From NCBI RefSeq assembly GCF_910584445.1, contig NZ_CAJUBO010000004.1, positions 1-64,000 of the forward strand: 64,000 bases of DNA, written 5' to 3'. Below the pieces are notes generated by a model that was not told the origin of the DNA, ran no database searches, and saw only the letters and a list, made by a program, of their open reading frames with translations. The position numbers and the translations under genes were made by a program. Each line of letters opens with the position of its first letter. The stretch's first letter is position 1. This DNA comes from an uncultured Desulfovibrio sp. (GTDB taxonomy: Bacteria; Desulfobacterota; Desulfovibrionia; Desulfovibrionales; Desulfovibrionaceae). This document shows, in pieces, positions 25,175 through 34,058 of this stretch.

Positions 25175-25933
25175 TCACTTGTGCAAATACTTCTTCTGCA
25201 GTTCCTGCCAGTACGGATCAGCCATGAGCTTGCGGTAGCCCTCGTCCACAAGGGCGCGCAGCTCCTTGTCGTTCTTACGCAGGGCCACGCCGAAGCCGTC
25301 GGGCTTGCCGTGGGTGCCGGCCTTTTTCACCGCGCGCCCCTTGGAAATGGCGTCGTCCGCGGGCAGCTCGTCCATGAGGGCGGCCTGGATGCGTCCATTG
25401 AGGAGGTCTTCCACGGCAAGCGGCGCCGAATCATAGAAGCGCAGTTCAAAGGGGTAGCCCTTGGTCTGCTGCTCCTGCTTGATGGCATTGGCTTCGGAAG
25501 TGCCCCGCTGCACGCCCACCTTGATGGGCTTGCTGAGGATCTCCTCCACGGTGAGGGAGGAATCGGCGGGCACGATGAACACGCGCGAGACCGTCCAGTA
25601 CGGATCGGAGAACTGCACCATTTTGGCGCGCTCGGGCGTGATGCTCATGCCGGAGCAGACCATGTCGATCTGGTTGGCAAGCAGGGCCGGGATGATGCCG
25701 TCCCAGGCCATGGGCTTGTGTTCGATGTTCACGCCCATGGTCTTGGCGATCCAGTTCATGGAGTCCACATCGAAACCGGCGGGCTGGCCGGTTTTTTCAT
25801 CCACATATGCGAAGGGCGGATAGTTGGGATCGATGCCGTTGACATAGGTCTTCGCCCCGGCGGCCATGCTGCCCTGCGCGAAAAGCAGGGTGAGGAGTCC
25901 GGCCAGGAGCGCGCCGCGGAAATGCTTTTTCAT
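25175..25933 (-). CDS. Polar amino acid ABC transporter, periplasmic binding protein
   Basis: A 252-residue family 3 solute-binding protein. The signal peptide is clear (MKKHF, LLAGLLTLLFA, cleavage after SMA). The mature protein has the family pattern NYPPFAYVDEKTGQPAGFDVD near its start, the ligand-binding arginine region MSITPERAKMVQFSDPYW, and GVQRGTSE. It would bind a polar amino acid in the periplasm and deliver it to the permease. It is the first gene of the operon, 150 bases before the permease; that gap holds no obvious gene. The ATG at 25933 follows AGGGGA. Confidence 0.92.
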   Translation of the reverse strand: MKKHFRGALLAGLLTLLFAQGSMAAGAKTYVNGIDPNYPPFAYVDEKTGQPAGFDVDSMNWIAKTMGVNIEHKPMAWDGIIPALLANQIDMVCSGMSITPERAKMVQFSDPYWTVSRVFIVPADSSLTVEEILSKPIKVGVQRGTSEANAIKQEQQTKGYPFELRFYDSAPLAVEDLLNGRIQAALMDELPADDAISKGRAVKKAGTHGKPDGFGVALRKNDKELRALVDEGYRKLMADPYWQELQKKYLHK

Positions 25934-25997
25934 GCGTGGTTCCCCTCGGAAAACGTGTGGTGGCAAAAACGGGAAGGCCGCTCTTGCAGGAAGGCAT

Positions 25998-26026
25998 CTT
26001 TTACCAGATGGACGCTTCCAAGGCAA
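25998..26026 (-). promoter_or_regulatory. Sigma-70 promoter of the amino acid ABC operon
   Basis: On the minus strand TTGCCT and TAAAAG are separated by 17 bases, about 60 bases before the binding-protein start. The gap of 280 bases to wbaP contains no other clear feature. Confidence 0.45.
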
Positions 26027-26213
26027 GGCGCTCCGGGGGATGGGCGCCGGGACCCCGCCGGGCCGGGCTTGCGCTTTGGCGGTGCTTTGGTGTACTGAAG
26101 TTCAGGCATTCCGCAAAAATCTGCGGCAGAGAGCCTCCCCTGCCGCATGCCGTTCCCTCCGGCCGCTCCTGGTCCCAAAGGGGGGCGATACAACATTTTT
26201 GCCAAGGGGCGCC

Positions 26214-27614
26214 ATGCGCCGGATCTCCCAGCTTCCTCTCCTCATGCAGCGCGCGGGTATTCCCGTGCGCGCCGCGGTGCTCGCGCTTTCCGATCTTGTG
26301 GCGCTTCTGGGCACCATGTTCGCCGTTCTCATGGCGCGCGCGGCGTTTGGCGACCTGGACCCCGCCATCTATCACTGGGTTTTTCCGCTGTTGCTGATCT
26401 CGCCGGTTTTTGCCGCCACCCTTGGCCTGTACCGGAGCATCAGCCTTCCGCCCTACCGGGAAATGAAGGGCATCTTCATTTTCGTCAGTCTGATCTATGC
26501 CCTCATCCTCCTGATGCTGTTCCTTTCCAAGACGGGCGACCTGTATTCGCGCCTGGTCATCATCGGCGGCTGGGGCGCCACGCTGGTGACGCTCCCGTTC
26601 CTGCGCGCCGTCTGCGTCCGGCTTTTTTCCCGCAGGTCATGGTGGGGCAGGCCGCTGCTCATCCTTGACCGCGGCGGGGCGGCAAAACGTCTCTGGCACT
26701 ATCTCAGGCGCCACCCCAACCATGGGGTGCGGCCCGTGGAGATGCTTGACCTGCCCGCGGACGCCGAGCATCTGCGCACGCTGCTGAGCGGCGCGGCGCG
26801 GCGCTGGCCCGGGGCGGCGGCCCTGCTCCTGCCCAAGGCCGGCGTGCGCCAGCCTGTGGACTATGTCACGGAAGTGAGCCGCCATTTCGCCAAGGTCATC
26901 GTGGTTCCCGACCTGGAGGCGGGCTTCCGCCGGTACTGGCTGATCCCCTGTGAACTCTGCGGCGTCACGGCCCTGCTGCTGAGCCAGAACCTTCACGACC
27001 GCCGCCGCCTCGCCATCAAGCGCGGCATCGACCTCCTGTTCTGCCTCCTGTTGCTGCCGTTTCTGCTGCCGATCGGCCTTGTGCTCGCGCTGCTCATCCG
27101 TCTGGACAGTGCCGGACCCGCCCTGTACCGCCAGAGGCGCATCGGCCGGGACGGGCGTCTGCTCAGCGTGTACAAGTTCCGCACCATGGTGGCGGACGCG
27201 GATGCGAAGCTCCGGGAGTGGCTTGCCAGGGACCCGGTCCTCAGGGAGGAATGGGAGCGCGACCACAAGCTCAGGCACGATCCGCGCGTCACCCGTATGG
27301 GCCGCTTCCTCCGCAAGACGAGTCTGGACGAGCTGCCGCAGCTCCTGAACGTGGTCATGGGCGATATGAGCTTGGTAGGCCCGCGCCCCATTGTGGCCGA
27401 TGAAGTGAAAAAGTACGGCGCGGTCTTTGACGAATATTGCCGGGTACGACCGGGCATCACCGGACTCTGGCAGATCTCGGGCCGCAACAACACGACGTAT
27501 GCCGAGCGCGTGAGCTTTGACCATTACTACATCAATAACTGGTCTGTCTGGATGGACATCTGGATCCTGACCAGGACCATCCCCGTTGTCCTTACGGGCT
27601 ACGGGGCCTATTGA
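26214..27614 (+). CDS. wbaP: Undecaprenyl-phosphate sugar-1-phosphate transferase, WbaP type
   Basis: A 466-residue polyisoprenyl-phosphate hexose-1-phosphate transferase that starts surface polysaccharide repeat units by moving a sugar phosphate onto undecaprenyl phosphate. The N-terminal 120 residues hold four membrane segments, a central nucleotide-sugar-like domain follows, and the C-terminal catalytic domain after the fifth segment (about 265-285) carries SVYKFRTMVADADAKL, KTSLDELPQLLNVVMGDMSL and VGPRPIVADEV. These are the family catalytic motifs with the DE dyad and the basic cluster. The ATG at 26214 follows AAGGGG. The stop overlaps the next gene by one base, coupling it to the glycosyltransferase. 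The sugar is not determinable. Confidence 0.88.
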   Translation: MRRISQLPLLMQRAGIPVRAAVLALSDLVALLGTMFAVLMARAAFGDLDPAIYHWVFPLLLISPVFAATLGLYRSISLPPYREMKGIFIFVSLIYALILLMLFLSKTGDLYSRLVIIGGWGATLVTLPFLRAVCVRLFSRRSWWGRPLLILDRGGAAKRLWHYLRRHPNHGVRPVEMLDLPADAEHLRTLLSGAARRWPGAAALLLPKAGVRQPVDYVTEVSRHFAKVIVVPDLEAGFRRYWLIPCELCGVTALLLSQNLHDRRRLAIKRGIDLLFCLLLLPFLLPIGLVLALLIRLDSAGPALYRQRRIGRDGRLLSVYKFRTMVADADAKLREWLARDPVLREEWERDHKLRHDPRVTRMGRFLRKTSLDELPQLLNVVMGDMSLVGPRPIVADEVKKYGAVFDEYCRVRPGITGLWQISGRNNTTYAERVSFDHYYINNWSVWMDIWILTRTIPVVLTGYGAY

Positions 27615-28738
27615 TGGCGTCCGAGCGCGGCAACCGGCTGCACCGCTGGCTGGACAGATATGCGGGCATCCCGCTGGCGGCCATGGCGGCGGCGGCCCGC
27701 GCGGCGGAGCGGCCACGCCGTTGCGGCGAGCCTTCCGCGGCGCGGCGGGTGGGCATCATCTGCCTGGGCGCCATCGGCGACCTGCTCCTGCTCTCCGGGC
27801 TGCTCAGGGGCCTGCGGCATGAACTGCCCCGGGCGTCACTGGAACTCGTGGTGTCCTCCGGCAATGCCGGGGCCGTCCCTCTTCTCGGGGAGGCGGACGC
27901 CGTGGCGGCATTTGACGTGCGGCATGCGGCGGCCATGGTGCGCCATGTGCGCGCCCGGCGCTATGACCTCCTGTTTGACAGCACGCAATGGGCGCGCCTC
28001 GGCGCCATCGTCAGCAGCCTTTCGGGCGCCGGTCTCACGGTGGGCTTTTCCACGGCGGGGCAATGGCGTTCTCTGGGCTATGACCGCGTGGTCACGCACA
28101 GCGCGCGGCAGCATGAGACGGAAAACTTTCTCGCGCTCGGCAGAGCGCTCTGGCCCGGCCTTGCCGGTGCCCCGGCCCTGCGCCTGCCCGCCGGGACGCC
28201 GCCGCTGGCGGCCGGGATGGCCGATGGCCGCCGCCATGCCTTTCTCCATATGTGGCCTGCGGGCTACAAGAGCCATCTCAAGGAATGGCCCCCTGAATAC
28301 TGGGCGTGCCTGGCCCGCGAGCTTGCCGGGCGCGGCTTCAGCGTCTGGCTCACCGGCAGCGGGTCCGATGCGGCGCGCAACGCGGCGTTCGTGCGGGAAC
28401 AGCTTTCCGGGGCGGCGCACATCCATTCCCTGGCCGGGCGGGCCAGCCTCCCCGATCTGGCGTGGCTTCTGGCACGGGCGGATGCCGTGATTTCCGTGAA
28501 TACCGGCATCATGCATCTTGCCGCCCTGGCGGGCGCGCCCACGGTGGGGCTGCATGGCGCCACCGATCCGCGCCGTTGGGGTCCTGTGGGTCCGCGGTGC
28601 GTGAGCCTGCTGCCGCGCACGGGGCAGTGCGCCTATCTCAACCTCGGTTTTGAATATCCTTCGGGCGCCGAACCGGCGCTGGCGCATCTGCCCGTGGAAG
28701 ACGTCCTGGCGGCGCTGGGGGGGCTGGGCGTTCTCTGA
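27614..28738 (+). CDS. Glycosyltransferase family 9 (heptosyltransferase-like)
   Basis: A 374-residue GT-B glycosyltransferase of family 9, the group of lipopolysaccharide heptosyltransferases. Typical segments are RVGIICLGAIGDLLLLSGLL at the acceptor domain and, in the donor domain, AGYKSHLKEWPPEYW, VWLTGSGSDAARN and the sugar-binding stretch SVNTGIMHLAALAGAPTVGL. It acts on the cytoplasmic face of the inner membrane. The ATG overlaps the wbaP stop (TGATG), so they form a two-gene polysaccharide unit. Donor and acceptor sugars cannot be read from sequence. Confidence 0.85.
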   Translation: MASERGNRLHRWLDRYAGIPLAAMAAAARAAERPRRCGEPSAARRVGIICLGAIGDLLLLSGLLRGLRHELPRASLELVVSSGNAGAVPLLGEADAVAAFDVRHAAAMVRHVRARRYDLLFDSTQWARLGAIVSSLSGAGLTVGFSTAGQWRSLGYDRVVTHSARQHETENFLALGRALWPGLAGAPALRLPAGTPPLAAGMADGRRHAFLHMWPAGYKSHLKEWPPEYWACLARELAGRGFSVWLTGSGSDAARNAAFVREQLSGAAHIHSLAGRASLPDLAWLLARADAVISVNTGIMHLAALAGAPTVGLHGATDPRRWGPVGPRCVSLLPRTGQCAYLNLGFEYPSGAEPALAHLPVEDVLAALGGLGVL

Positions 28739-28758
28739 GGGGCATCGGCGGCAGAAAA

Positions 28759-28800
28759 AAACAGCGCCGTCGCCCCGGGATGCGGGCGCCGGCGCTGTTT
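28759..28800. terminator. Bidirectional terminator between GT9 and dnaJ
   Basis: An 11-bp stem, AAACAGCGCCG with CGGCGCTGTTT, lies between two convergent genes. On the minus strand it is followed by an eight-base T run, a good intrinsic terminator for dnaJ; on the plus strand it follows the GT9 gene by 20 bases. Confidence 0.75.
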
Positions 28801-28859
28801 GTCAATCGCGCGTTTTCTTCCGCTGCGCCGGTCAGGGTCCGGAGCGCGGGCGCGCGGTC

Positions 28860-29969
28860 TCAATCCAGGCCCATGGCCTTGCCGATCTTTCTTGCCGCGC
28901 TCTTGACCTTTTCGAGCGGTGTTTCCTCACCGGCGCGCTCAAACTCACGCAAAAGCTCTTCCTGCCGGGCGTTGAGACGCGTGGGCGTGACGACCTTGAC
29001 GGCCACGAGCAGGTCCCCGCGCTGCTTGCGTCCGGGATAGGGCATTCCCTGGTTCGCAAGGCGCAGCAGCGCACCCGACTGGACGCCCCGGGGAATGTCC
29101 ATGCCCAGGGGGCCGTCGATGCCCGGCACTTCCACCCGGCAGCCGAGAGCCGCCTGGGCGAAGCTGACTTCCTGCGTGAAGATCAGGTCCTGTCCGTGCC
29201 GTTCCCAGCGGGCGTCATCCTCAACGGTGAGCACCACGTACAAGTCTCCGGCCGGGCCGCCATGGAAACCCGCCTCGCCTTCGCCGCGCACGCGCAGGCG
29301 CGTGCCCGTATCCACGCCGGCGGGGATACGCACCATGATCTCGCGCGAATCCTCCACGCGTCCCTCGCCCTTGCAGCGGGCGCAGGGCCTGGAAATGATG
29401 CGGCCCGTGCCCCGGCATGCCGGACAGGGCATGGCGAGCTGGAAAAATCCCTGGCTGCGGCGCACCTGGCCGGTCCCGCGACACTGGCGGCAGGGTTCCG
29501 CCTTGCTGCCCGGGGCCGCGCCGCCGCCCTTGCAGTCGGGGCATTCCACATGCCGGGGCAGGGTGAGGCTGATCTCGTCCCCGTGGGCCGCCTGGGCGAA
29601 GCTGATGGTGAGATTGTAGCGCAGGTCCGCGCCCGCCTCGGCGCGGGAACCGCGCATGGACCCGCCGAAACCGAAAAGGTCGCCGAAGATGTCGCTGAAA
29701 TGCGCGAAAATGTCTTCCGCGTTGCCGAATCCGGCGGCGCCCCCCTGCACGCCGGCATGGCCGAAACGGTCATAGCGGGCGCGTTTTTCCGGGTCCCTGA
29801 GGACCTCATAGGCCTCGGCGGCCTCCCGGAACTTCAGCTCGGCATCGGCATCGCCGGGGTTCCTGTCCGGATGGTAGCGCATGGCGAGTTTGCGGTAGGC
29901 GTGCCTGATTTCTTCGGTCCCGGCGTCGCGCGAGACGCTGAGCACTTCGTAATAATCGCGTTCTGTCAT
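28860..29969 (-). CDS. dnaJ: DnaJ (Hsp40) co-chaperone
   Basis: A 369-residue full-length type I DnaJ, which delivers substrates to DnaK and stimulates its ATPase. The J domain (1-70) has the HPD tripeptide in MRYHPDRNPGD. A short Gly/Phe segment (FGDLFGFGGSMRG) follows, then four zinc motifs CPDCKGGG, CRQCRGTG, CPACRGTG and CARCKGEG, then the C-terminal substrate domain. Start at 29969. It lies 50 bases downstream of rpoZ and is about 9 kb from dnaK, so the two chaperone genes are not in one operon here. Confidence 0.95.
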   Translation of the reverse strand: MTERDYYEVLSVSRDAGTEEIRHAYRKLAMRYHPDRNPGDADAELKFREAAEAYEVLRDPEKRARYDRFGHAGVQGGAAGFGNAEDIFAHFSDIFGDLFGFGGSMRGSRAEAGADLRYNLTISFAQAAHGDEISLTLPRHVECPDCKGGGAAPGSKAEPCRQCRGTGQVRRSQGFFQLAMPCPACRGTGRIISRPCARCKGEGRVEDSREIMVRIPAGVDTGTRLRVRGEGEAGFHGGPAGDLYVVLTVEDDARWERHGQDLIFTQEVSFAQAALGCRVEVPGIDGPLGMDIPRGVQSGALLRLANQGMPYPGRKQRGDLLVAVKVVTPTRLNARQEELLREFERAGEETPLEKVKSAARKIGKAMGLD

Positions 29970-30019
29970 GATGTGGAGGGTCCTTGCGCGGGCGCGCGGC
30001 GTGAGCGCGCCCCGGCCCG

Positions 30020-30283
30020 TCAGTTCCCGGAGGTCGCCTCGTCGCCGGCGGTGGCGGCGGGCGCTTCCCCATCCGCCGGAAGCGGCGTATAGAGCGTCTT
30101 GTCGTCGGGCAGGATTTTGCCGGCCGCGATTTCGCGCAGCGCGGTGACGACTTCCTTGTTGCGCGATTCCAGCAGAGGCTCGTAGCCCTCGCGATACTGG
30201 CGCACGCGCTTGATAGCCATTTGCACGAGCAGGAAACGGTTGTCCACGCGTTCCTGACAGTCTTCCACGGTGATGCGGGCCAT
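30020..30283 (-). CDS. rpoZ: DNA-directed RNA polymerase omega subunit
   Basis: An 87-residue omega subunit, which helps assemble RNA polymerase by binding the beta' subunit. The N-terminal MARITVEDCQERVDNRFLLV and the helix LESRNKEVVTALREIAAGKI are the conserved omega signature. The C-terminal 25 residues are a variable Ala/Pro/Gly-rich tail. The start at 30283 follows GGAGG. It is the first gene of an rpoZ-dnaJ unit with a clear promoter at 30387-30415. Confidence 0.95.
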   Translation of the reverse strand: MARITVEDCQERVDNRFLLVQMAIKRVRQYREGYEPLLESRNKEVVTALREIAAGKILPDDKTLYTPLPADGEAPAATAGDEATSGN

Positions 30284-30386
30284 GCTGCCTCCGTTTACGG
30301 CGGAATCGTGACGAAAAACTATGGCCGCCCACGGCATTGTCAAGGGCGGCCGCTTGCCGGGGATGTCGCACCGGCTGAAACACGTT

Positions 30387-30415
30387 ACTGTAGATGAGAG
30401 GGCCATGTCCGTCAA
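30387..30415 (-). promoter_or_regulatory. Sigma-70 promoter of rpoZ-dnaJ
   Basis: On the minus strand TTGACG and TACAGT are separated by exactly 17 bases. The predicted leader is about 95 bases long. Confidence 0.6.
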
Positions 30416-30467
30416 GTCCCGCCGCTGTTGAACGGCGCCGCGCGGACGACCCTCCTGCGGGAGCTGT

Positions 30468-31253
30468 ATGGCACGCGAAAAACGGACATACGCGCAGGAA
30501 GTTTGCGTCAAGGCTGCCGGGCTAGCCATGCAGAAGGCGGCCATGCTCCGCCCCGGCTGCCGCGTTGGCGTGGCGGTTTCCGGCGGCGTTGACAGTTTTG
30601 TCCTGCTCAAGACCCTCAGGATCCGGCAGGGCATCGTGCCGTTCCGGTTCGAGATCATGGCGCTGCACTGCAACCCGGGCTTTGACCCGCTGGCGCATGC
30701 GGCGCTCTTGCCATGGCTGGCCGCCGAGGGGATCCCGGGGCATGTGGAGGTGACGGAGCATGGTCCCGAGGCGCATTCCGAACGCAACCGGAAGCGCTCC
30801 GCATGCTTCCGCTGCGCGTGGCTCAGGCGCAAGCGATTGTTCGACCTTTGCCGCCAGTACCGTCTGACCCACCTTGCTCTCGGGCACACGGCGGATGATC
30901 TGGTGACCACGTTTTTCCTCAATCTTTGCCGCAATGGCCGCGTGGACGGCCTGAGCATGCGCGAGGCCTTTTTCGGCGGCAACCTTGAGCTGGTGCGGCC
31001 GCTGCTCCTGGTGGAAAAAAAATACGTCAGCGCGGCGGCCCGCCAGTGGGGGCTGCCGGTCTGGAGGAATGCCTGCCCTTCAGCGGGGCATACCGCGCGC
31101 AGCGAGATGGAGGCAACGCTCGGGACGCTCTCCGGCGCCATTCCGGACGCGCGCCGTTCCATCCTGCGCGGACTCACCCGCTGGCAGCTGGGCAGGAACG
31201 CGGCGCCCGAGGGAGGAGCTAGCCATACAGATGGCGCGGGAGCGTCTGATTGA
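30468..31253 (+). CDS. TtcA-family PP-loop tRNA thiolation protein
   Basis: A 261-residue PP-loop ATP pyrophosphatase. The PP-loop reads VAVSGGVDSFVLL, the family CxxC lies in SACFRCAWLRRKRLF, and a third cysteine in WRNACPSAGH completes the three-cysteine set that holds an iron-sulfur cluster in TtcA. LALGHTADDLVTTFFLNL is also typical. TtcA makes 2-thiocytidine at tRNA position 32; the loop here is SGGVDS rather than SGGKDS, so this could be a paralogue with a different tRNA substrate. It is divergent from rpoZ, and its 3' end overlaps the convergent SMI1/KNR4 gene by 35 bases. Confidence 0.82.
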   Translation: MAREKRTYAQEVCVKAAGLAMQKAAMLRPGCRVGVAVSGGVDSFVLLKTLRIRQGIVPFRFEIMALHCNPGFDPLAHAALLPWLAAEGIPGHVEVTEHGPEAHSERNRKRSACFRCAWLRRKRLFDLCRQYRLTHLALGHTADDLVTTFFLNLCRNGRVDGLSMREAFFGGNLELVRPLLLVEKKYVSAAARQWGLPVWRNACPSAGHTARSEMEATLGTLSGAIPDARRSILRGLTRWQLGRNAAPEGGASHTDGAGASD

Positions 31254-31668
31254 AAAAGCCCTCCACCGTGTCGGCGAGTTTGGTGATGGCGCCGTTGCGC
31301 TGCTCCAGATAATAGACGCTTTCGTCGTTCGGGAGCATCAGCAGCCGGTCGCCGGGATTGTGCAGATACAGCTCGCCGATGACGAGCGCCTCCGAGCCTG
31401 GCATGACGATGGGTCCGAATTCGCGCGCCCTGAGCGAAAGGCCGTTCATGGAAATGGCCGCGCAGTGGCGGAGGAGCCGCCTGAGTCCGGCCGGAAGGCG
31501 GAAGTCCAGCCGGGTCTCCAGCGCCGCGATGGCGCCGTCGTCAAGGCCAGGCTCCACCCTGAGATCCGGAAAGTCCCGCACGGCGGCGTAAAATTCCGGC
31601 AGGCAGGCGGCCAGCGCCTGTCTGCCCGGGTCGTCTCCGGGGGCTTGCGTCATGGGGTCCTGCGGCAT
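31219..31668 (-). CDS. SMI1/KNR4 family protein
   Basis: A 149-residue SUKH-type domain protein. The pattern DDGAIAALETRLDFRLPAG, then LRRLLRHC and GLSLRAREFG, then LMLPNDESVYYLEQR and TLPRHLYG at the C terminus fits the SMI1/KNR4 fold. Such domains often act as immunity proteins for contact-dependent toxins, but no toxin gene is next to it, so the role is open. The start at 31668 follows GGGAGGG. The gene lies alone on the minus strand, overlapping the end of the TtcA-like gene. Confidence 0.75.
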   Translation of the reverse strand: MPQDPMTQAPGDDPGRQALAACLPEFYAAVRDFPDLRVEPGLDDGAIAALETRLDFRLPAGLRRLLRHCAAISMNGLSLRAREFGPIVMPGSEALVIGELYLHNPGDRLLMLPNDESVYYLEQRNGAITKLADTVEGFFNQTLPRHLYG

Positions 31669-31779
31669 GGATGCTCCCTCCCTGTGTGGTTGCGCCCGGC
31701 CCTGCGGCCGGAGCGCGCGGGACAAAGCATACACGGGCCGGGGCGCCCTGTCAGCAGGCACGGCGTGGCGCGGCCCGCA

Positions 31780-31808
31780 TTGACAGCGTGGCGGCCGCCC
31801 TCTAGACT
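31780..31808 (+). promoter_or_regulatory. Strong sigma-70 promoter just before the M23 peptidase start
   Basis: TTGACA and TAGACT are separated by 17 bases, close to consensus. The -10 box ends nine bases before the ATG at 31818, so transcription would begin at or within a few bases of the start codon. Confidence 0.65.
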
Positions 31809-31817
31809 GGCCCCCTC

Positions 31818-32708
31818 ATGCTTTTTGGCAAGTACCATATCGTCATCTTCAAGGAAGGCCGCAGCGGCAGCCGCAACCTGCATCTTCGCGGCTGGTTCGG
31901 CGTTACGGCCTGCCTGCTTCTGGCCGCCCTGGTGGGGTGCAATCTCTGGCTCTGGCGGGAATGGCTCGCTTCCCGGCACCTTGAAGAGGATCTCGCCGCC
32001 GCGCGGCGCACGGCCGAGGAGCAGCGCCGCCAGACGGTGAGCCTGGCCGGGCGCATCACCGCCGTGAGCCGCGACCTGCTCCGCATCCAGCGCTTTGACT
32101 CCAAGCTGCGCCTGATGATGAACATGGAAAAGGACCCGGCCGAAGTGGGGGACGGCCCGGGCGATTTTTCGCGCACCTATCTGCCGCTCCACCGGCAGGA
32201 GCTGGCCGCGCGCAAGATGCAGGATTTTCTCGGCCGTCTTTCCGAGGCGACCCAACTGGAGGAAGTGCGCCAGCAGGACCTTCTCCGCGCCTTGCGCGAC
32301 AATCGCGGCATCCTTGCCGCCATGCCATCCATCTGGCCCGTGACCGGCTTTGTTTCTTCCAGTTTCGGCGGCCGGTCTTCGCCCTTCGGCAGGGGCGGCC
32401 AGTTCCACAAGGGCCTGGATATCAGCAACCGTGTGGGCACGCCCGTCGTGGCTCCCGCCGAGGGCACGGTCACCATGGCCGGCCGCGACGGCGCCTACGG
32501 CAACAGCGTGGAGATCGACCACGGCGGCGGCATCGCCACCAAGTATGCCCATCTGCAACGGGCCACGGTCAAGCCGGGGCAATGGGTGCGAAGGGGCGAG
32601 GTCATCGGCCATGTCGGCATGACCGGCCGCACCACAGGCCCGCACCTGCACTACGAGGTGCGGCTCAACGGCGTGCCCGTCAATCCCATGCGCTATATCC
32701 TGGAATGA
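31818..32708 (+). CDS. M23 family metallopeptidase, membrane-anchored
   Basis: A 296-residue LytM/M23-type peptidoglycan endopeptidase. One membrane segment (about 28-46, GVTACLLLAALVGCNLWLW) anchors it; a coiled-coil region (50-150) follows, and the M23 domain occupies about 180-290. The zinc ligands are His and Asp of HKGLDISN and the second histidine of HLHYEV; GTPVVAPAEGTV and TTGPHLHYEV are family motifs. All catalytic residues are present, so it may be an active endopeptidase in the periplasm. The ATG at 31818 has no ribosome-binding site and lies directly after a promoter, suggesting a leaderless mRNA. Confidence 0.9.
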   Translation: MLFGKYHIVIFKEGRSGSRNLHLRGWFGVTACLLLAALVGCNLWLWREWLASRHLEEDLAAARRTAEEQRRQTVSLAGRITAVSRDLLRIQRFDSKLRLMMNMEKDPAEVGDGPGDFSRTYLPLHRQELAARKMQDFLGRLSEATQLEEVRQQDLLRALRDNRGILAAMPSIWPVTGFVSSSFGGRSSPFGRGGQFHKGLDISNRVGTPVVAPAEGTVTMAGRDGAYGNSVEIDHGGGIATKYAHLQRATVKPGQWVRRGEVIGHVGMTGRTTGPHLHYEVRLNGVPVNPMRYILE

Positions 32709-32760
32709 CCCCGGGGCGCGCCCGCGGCGTCCGACCTGGGAAAATCCCGTTGCTACCGCC

Positions 32761-32789
32761 TTGCGCGGGGCGCCGCTCCCGCCTATAGT
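32761..32789 (+). promoter_or_regulatory. Sigma-70 promoter of the symporter-UPF0597 operon
   Basis: TTGCGC and TATAGT are separated by exactly 17 bases, about 60 bases before the symporter start. Confidence 0.55.
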
Positions 32790-32855
32790 GAGGGGCGCCC
32801 CGGTGTGCCGCAGGTGTGGCGCATGCGCCGGACAAGAGCCAGGAGGAGGTTCGCC

Positions 32856-34058
32856 ATGGCAAAGATCGGAGACCTTTCGCTCATCATCAAACTGCTTGCC
32901 GGTCTTGTGCTTGGTGCCCTGCTCGGCTTTGTGGTCAATGAGGCGGTCATGGATGTGGTGGTGTCGGTGCGCCACATCCTCGGCCAGATCATTTTCTTCC
33001 TGGTGCCCCTTGTCATCGTGGGCTTCATTACCCCGGCCATCGTGCGCCTCGGCCAGAACGCGAGCAAGATCCTCGTGGCGGCGGTGGCGCTCGCCTATGT
33101 GTCTTCGGTGGGGGCGGCGTTCTTTTCCATGGTTTCCGGGTACCTGGTCATTCCGCATCTTTCCATCGCCACCGAGGCGGAAACGCTGCGCAAGCTGCCC
33201 GAAATGGTCTTCCGGCTGGACATCCCGCCGCTCTTCAGCGTCATGAGCGCCCTCATCACCGCGCTCTTCCTCGGCCTTGCCATCGCCTGGACGCGCGCCC
33301 GGACGCTGACCGCGCTGTTTGAGGAATTTGAAAAGGTCATCAGCTGGCTCGTGATCCATGTGCTCATCCCCATCCTCCCCGTCTTTGTGGGGCTTTCGTT
33401 CATGGGGCTTGCGTATGAAGGCTCGCTCACGCGGCATCTGCCCATCTTTGTGACCATGGTGGCGCTGGTCATCATCGGCCAGTTCATCTGGCTCGCGGTG
33501 CTCTACGGCATCGGCGGCGCGATTTCCGGGCGCAATCCCGCGCAGGTGTTCCGCTATTACGCGCCGGCCTATCTGACGGCGGTGGGCACCATGTCCAGCG
33601 CGGCCACCCTGCCGGTGGCCCTGGAGTGCGCGCACCGCTCGCCGGTGCTCAGCCGCACCATGGTGGAATTCATGGTGCCGCTGGGGGCCACGGTCCACCT
33701 GTGCGGCTCGGTGCTGACCGAGACCTTTTTTGTCATGACCATCAGCCTCATCCTCTACGGCGCCCTGCCGCCTCTGGGCACCATGATTCTGTTCTGCATC
33801 CTCCTCGGCATTTTCGCCGTGGGGGCGCCCGGCGTGCCCGGCGGAACGGTGGTGGCCTCTCTCGGCATCGTCACGGGGGTGCTGGGCTTCGATCAGACCG
33901 GCGTGGCCCTGCTCATCGCCATCTTCGCGCTGCAGGACAGCTTCGGCACGGCCTGCAACGTCACGGGCGACGGCGCGTTGACGCTTATCCTTGACGGCGT
34001 CTTCAATCGTCATGGTCAGCTTGGGCCGATGCAGCACAGCGACGGGACGGACGCATGA
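32856..34058 (+). CDS. Sodium:dicarboxylate symporter family transporter (DAACS)
   Basis: A 400-residue integral membrane protein of the glutamate/aspartate/serine symporter family. It has eight or so membrane segments and the family C-terminal core: the re-entrant TMSSAATLPVALECA (serine-rich hairpin), VPLGATVHLCGSVLTETF, GAPGVPGGTVVASLG, and DSFGTACNVTGDGA with the substrate and sodium ligands. The ATG at 32856 follows AGGAGG. Its stop overlaps the UPF0597 gene by four bases, so the likely substrate is one used by that enzyme, such as serine or cysteine. That pairing is inferred from position. Confidence 0.88.
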   Translation: MAKIGDLSLIIKLLAGLVLGALLGFVVNEAVMDVVVSVRHILGQIIFFLVPLVIVGFITPAIVRLGQNASKILVAAVALAYVSSVGAAFFSMVSGYLVIPHLSIATEAETLRKLPEMVFRLDIPPLFSVMSALITALFLGLAIAWTRARTLTALFEEFEKVISWLVIHVLIPILPVFVGLSFMGLAYEGSLTRHLPIFVTMVALVIIGQFIWLAVLYGIGGAISGRNPAQVFRYYAPAYLTAVGTMSSAATLPVALECAHRSPVLSRTMVEFMVPLGATVHLCGSVLTETFFVMTISLILYGALPPLGTMILFCILLGIFAVGAPGVPGGTVVASLGIVTGVLGFDQTGVALLIAIFALQDSFGTACNVTGDGALTLILDGVFNRHGQLGPMQHSDGTDA

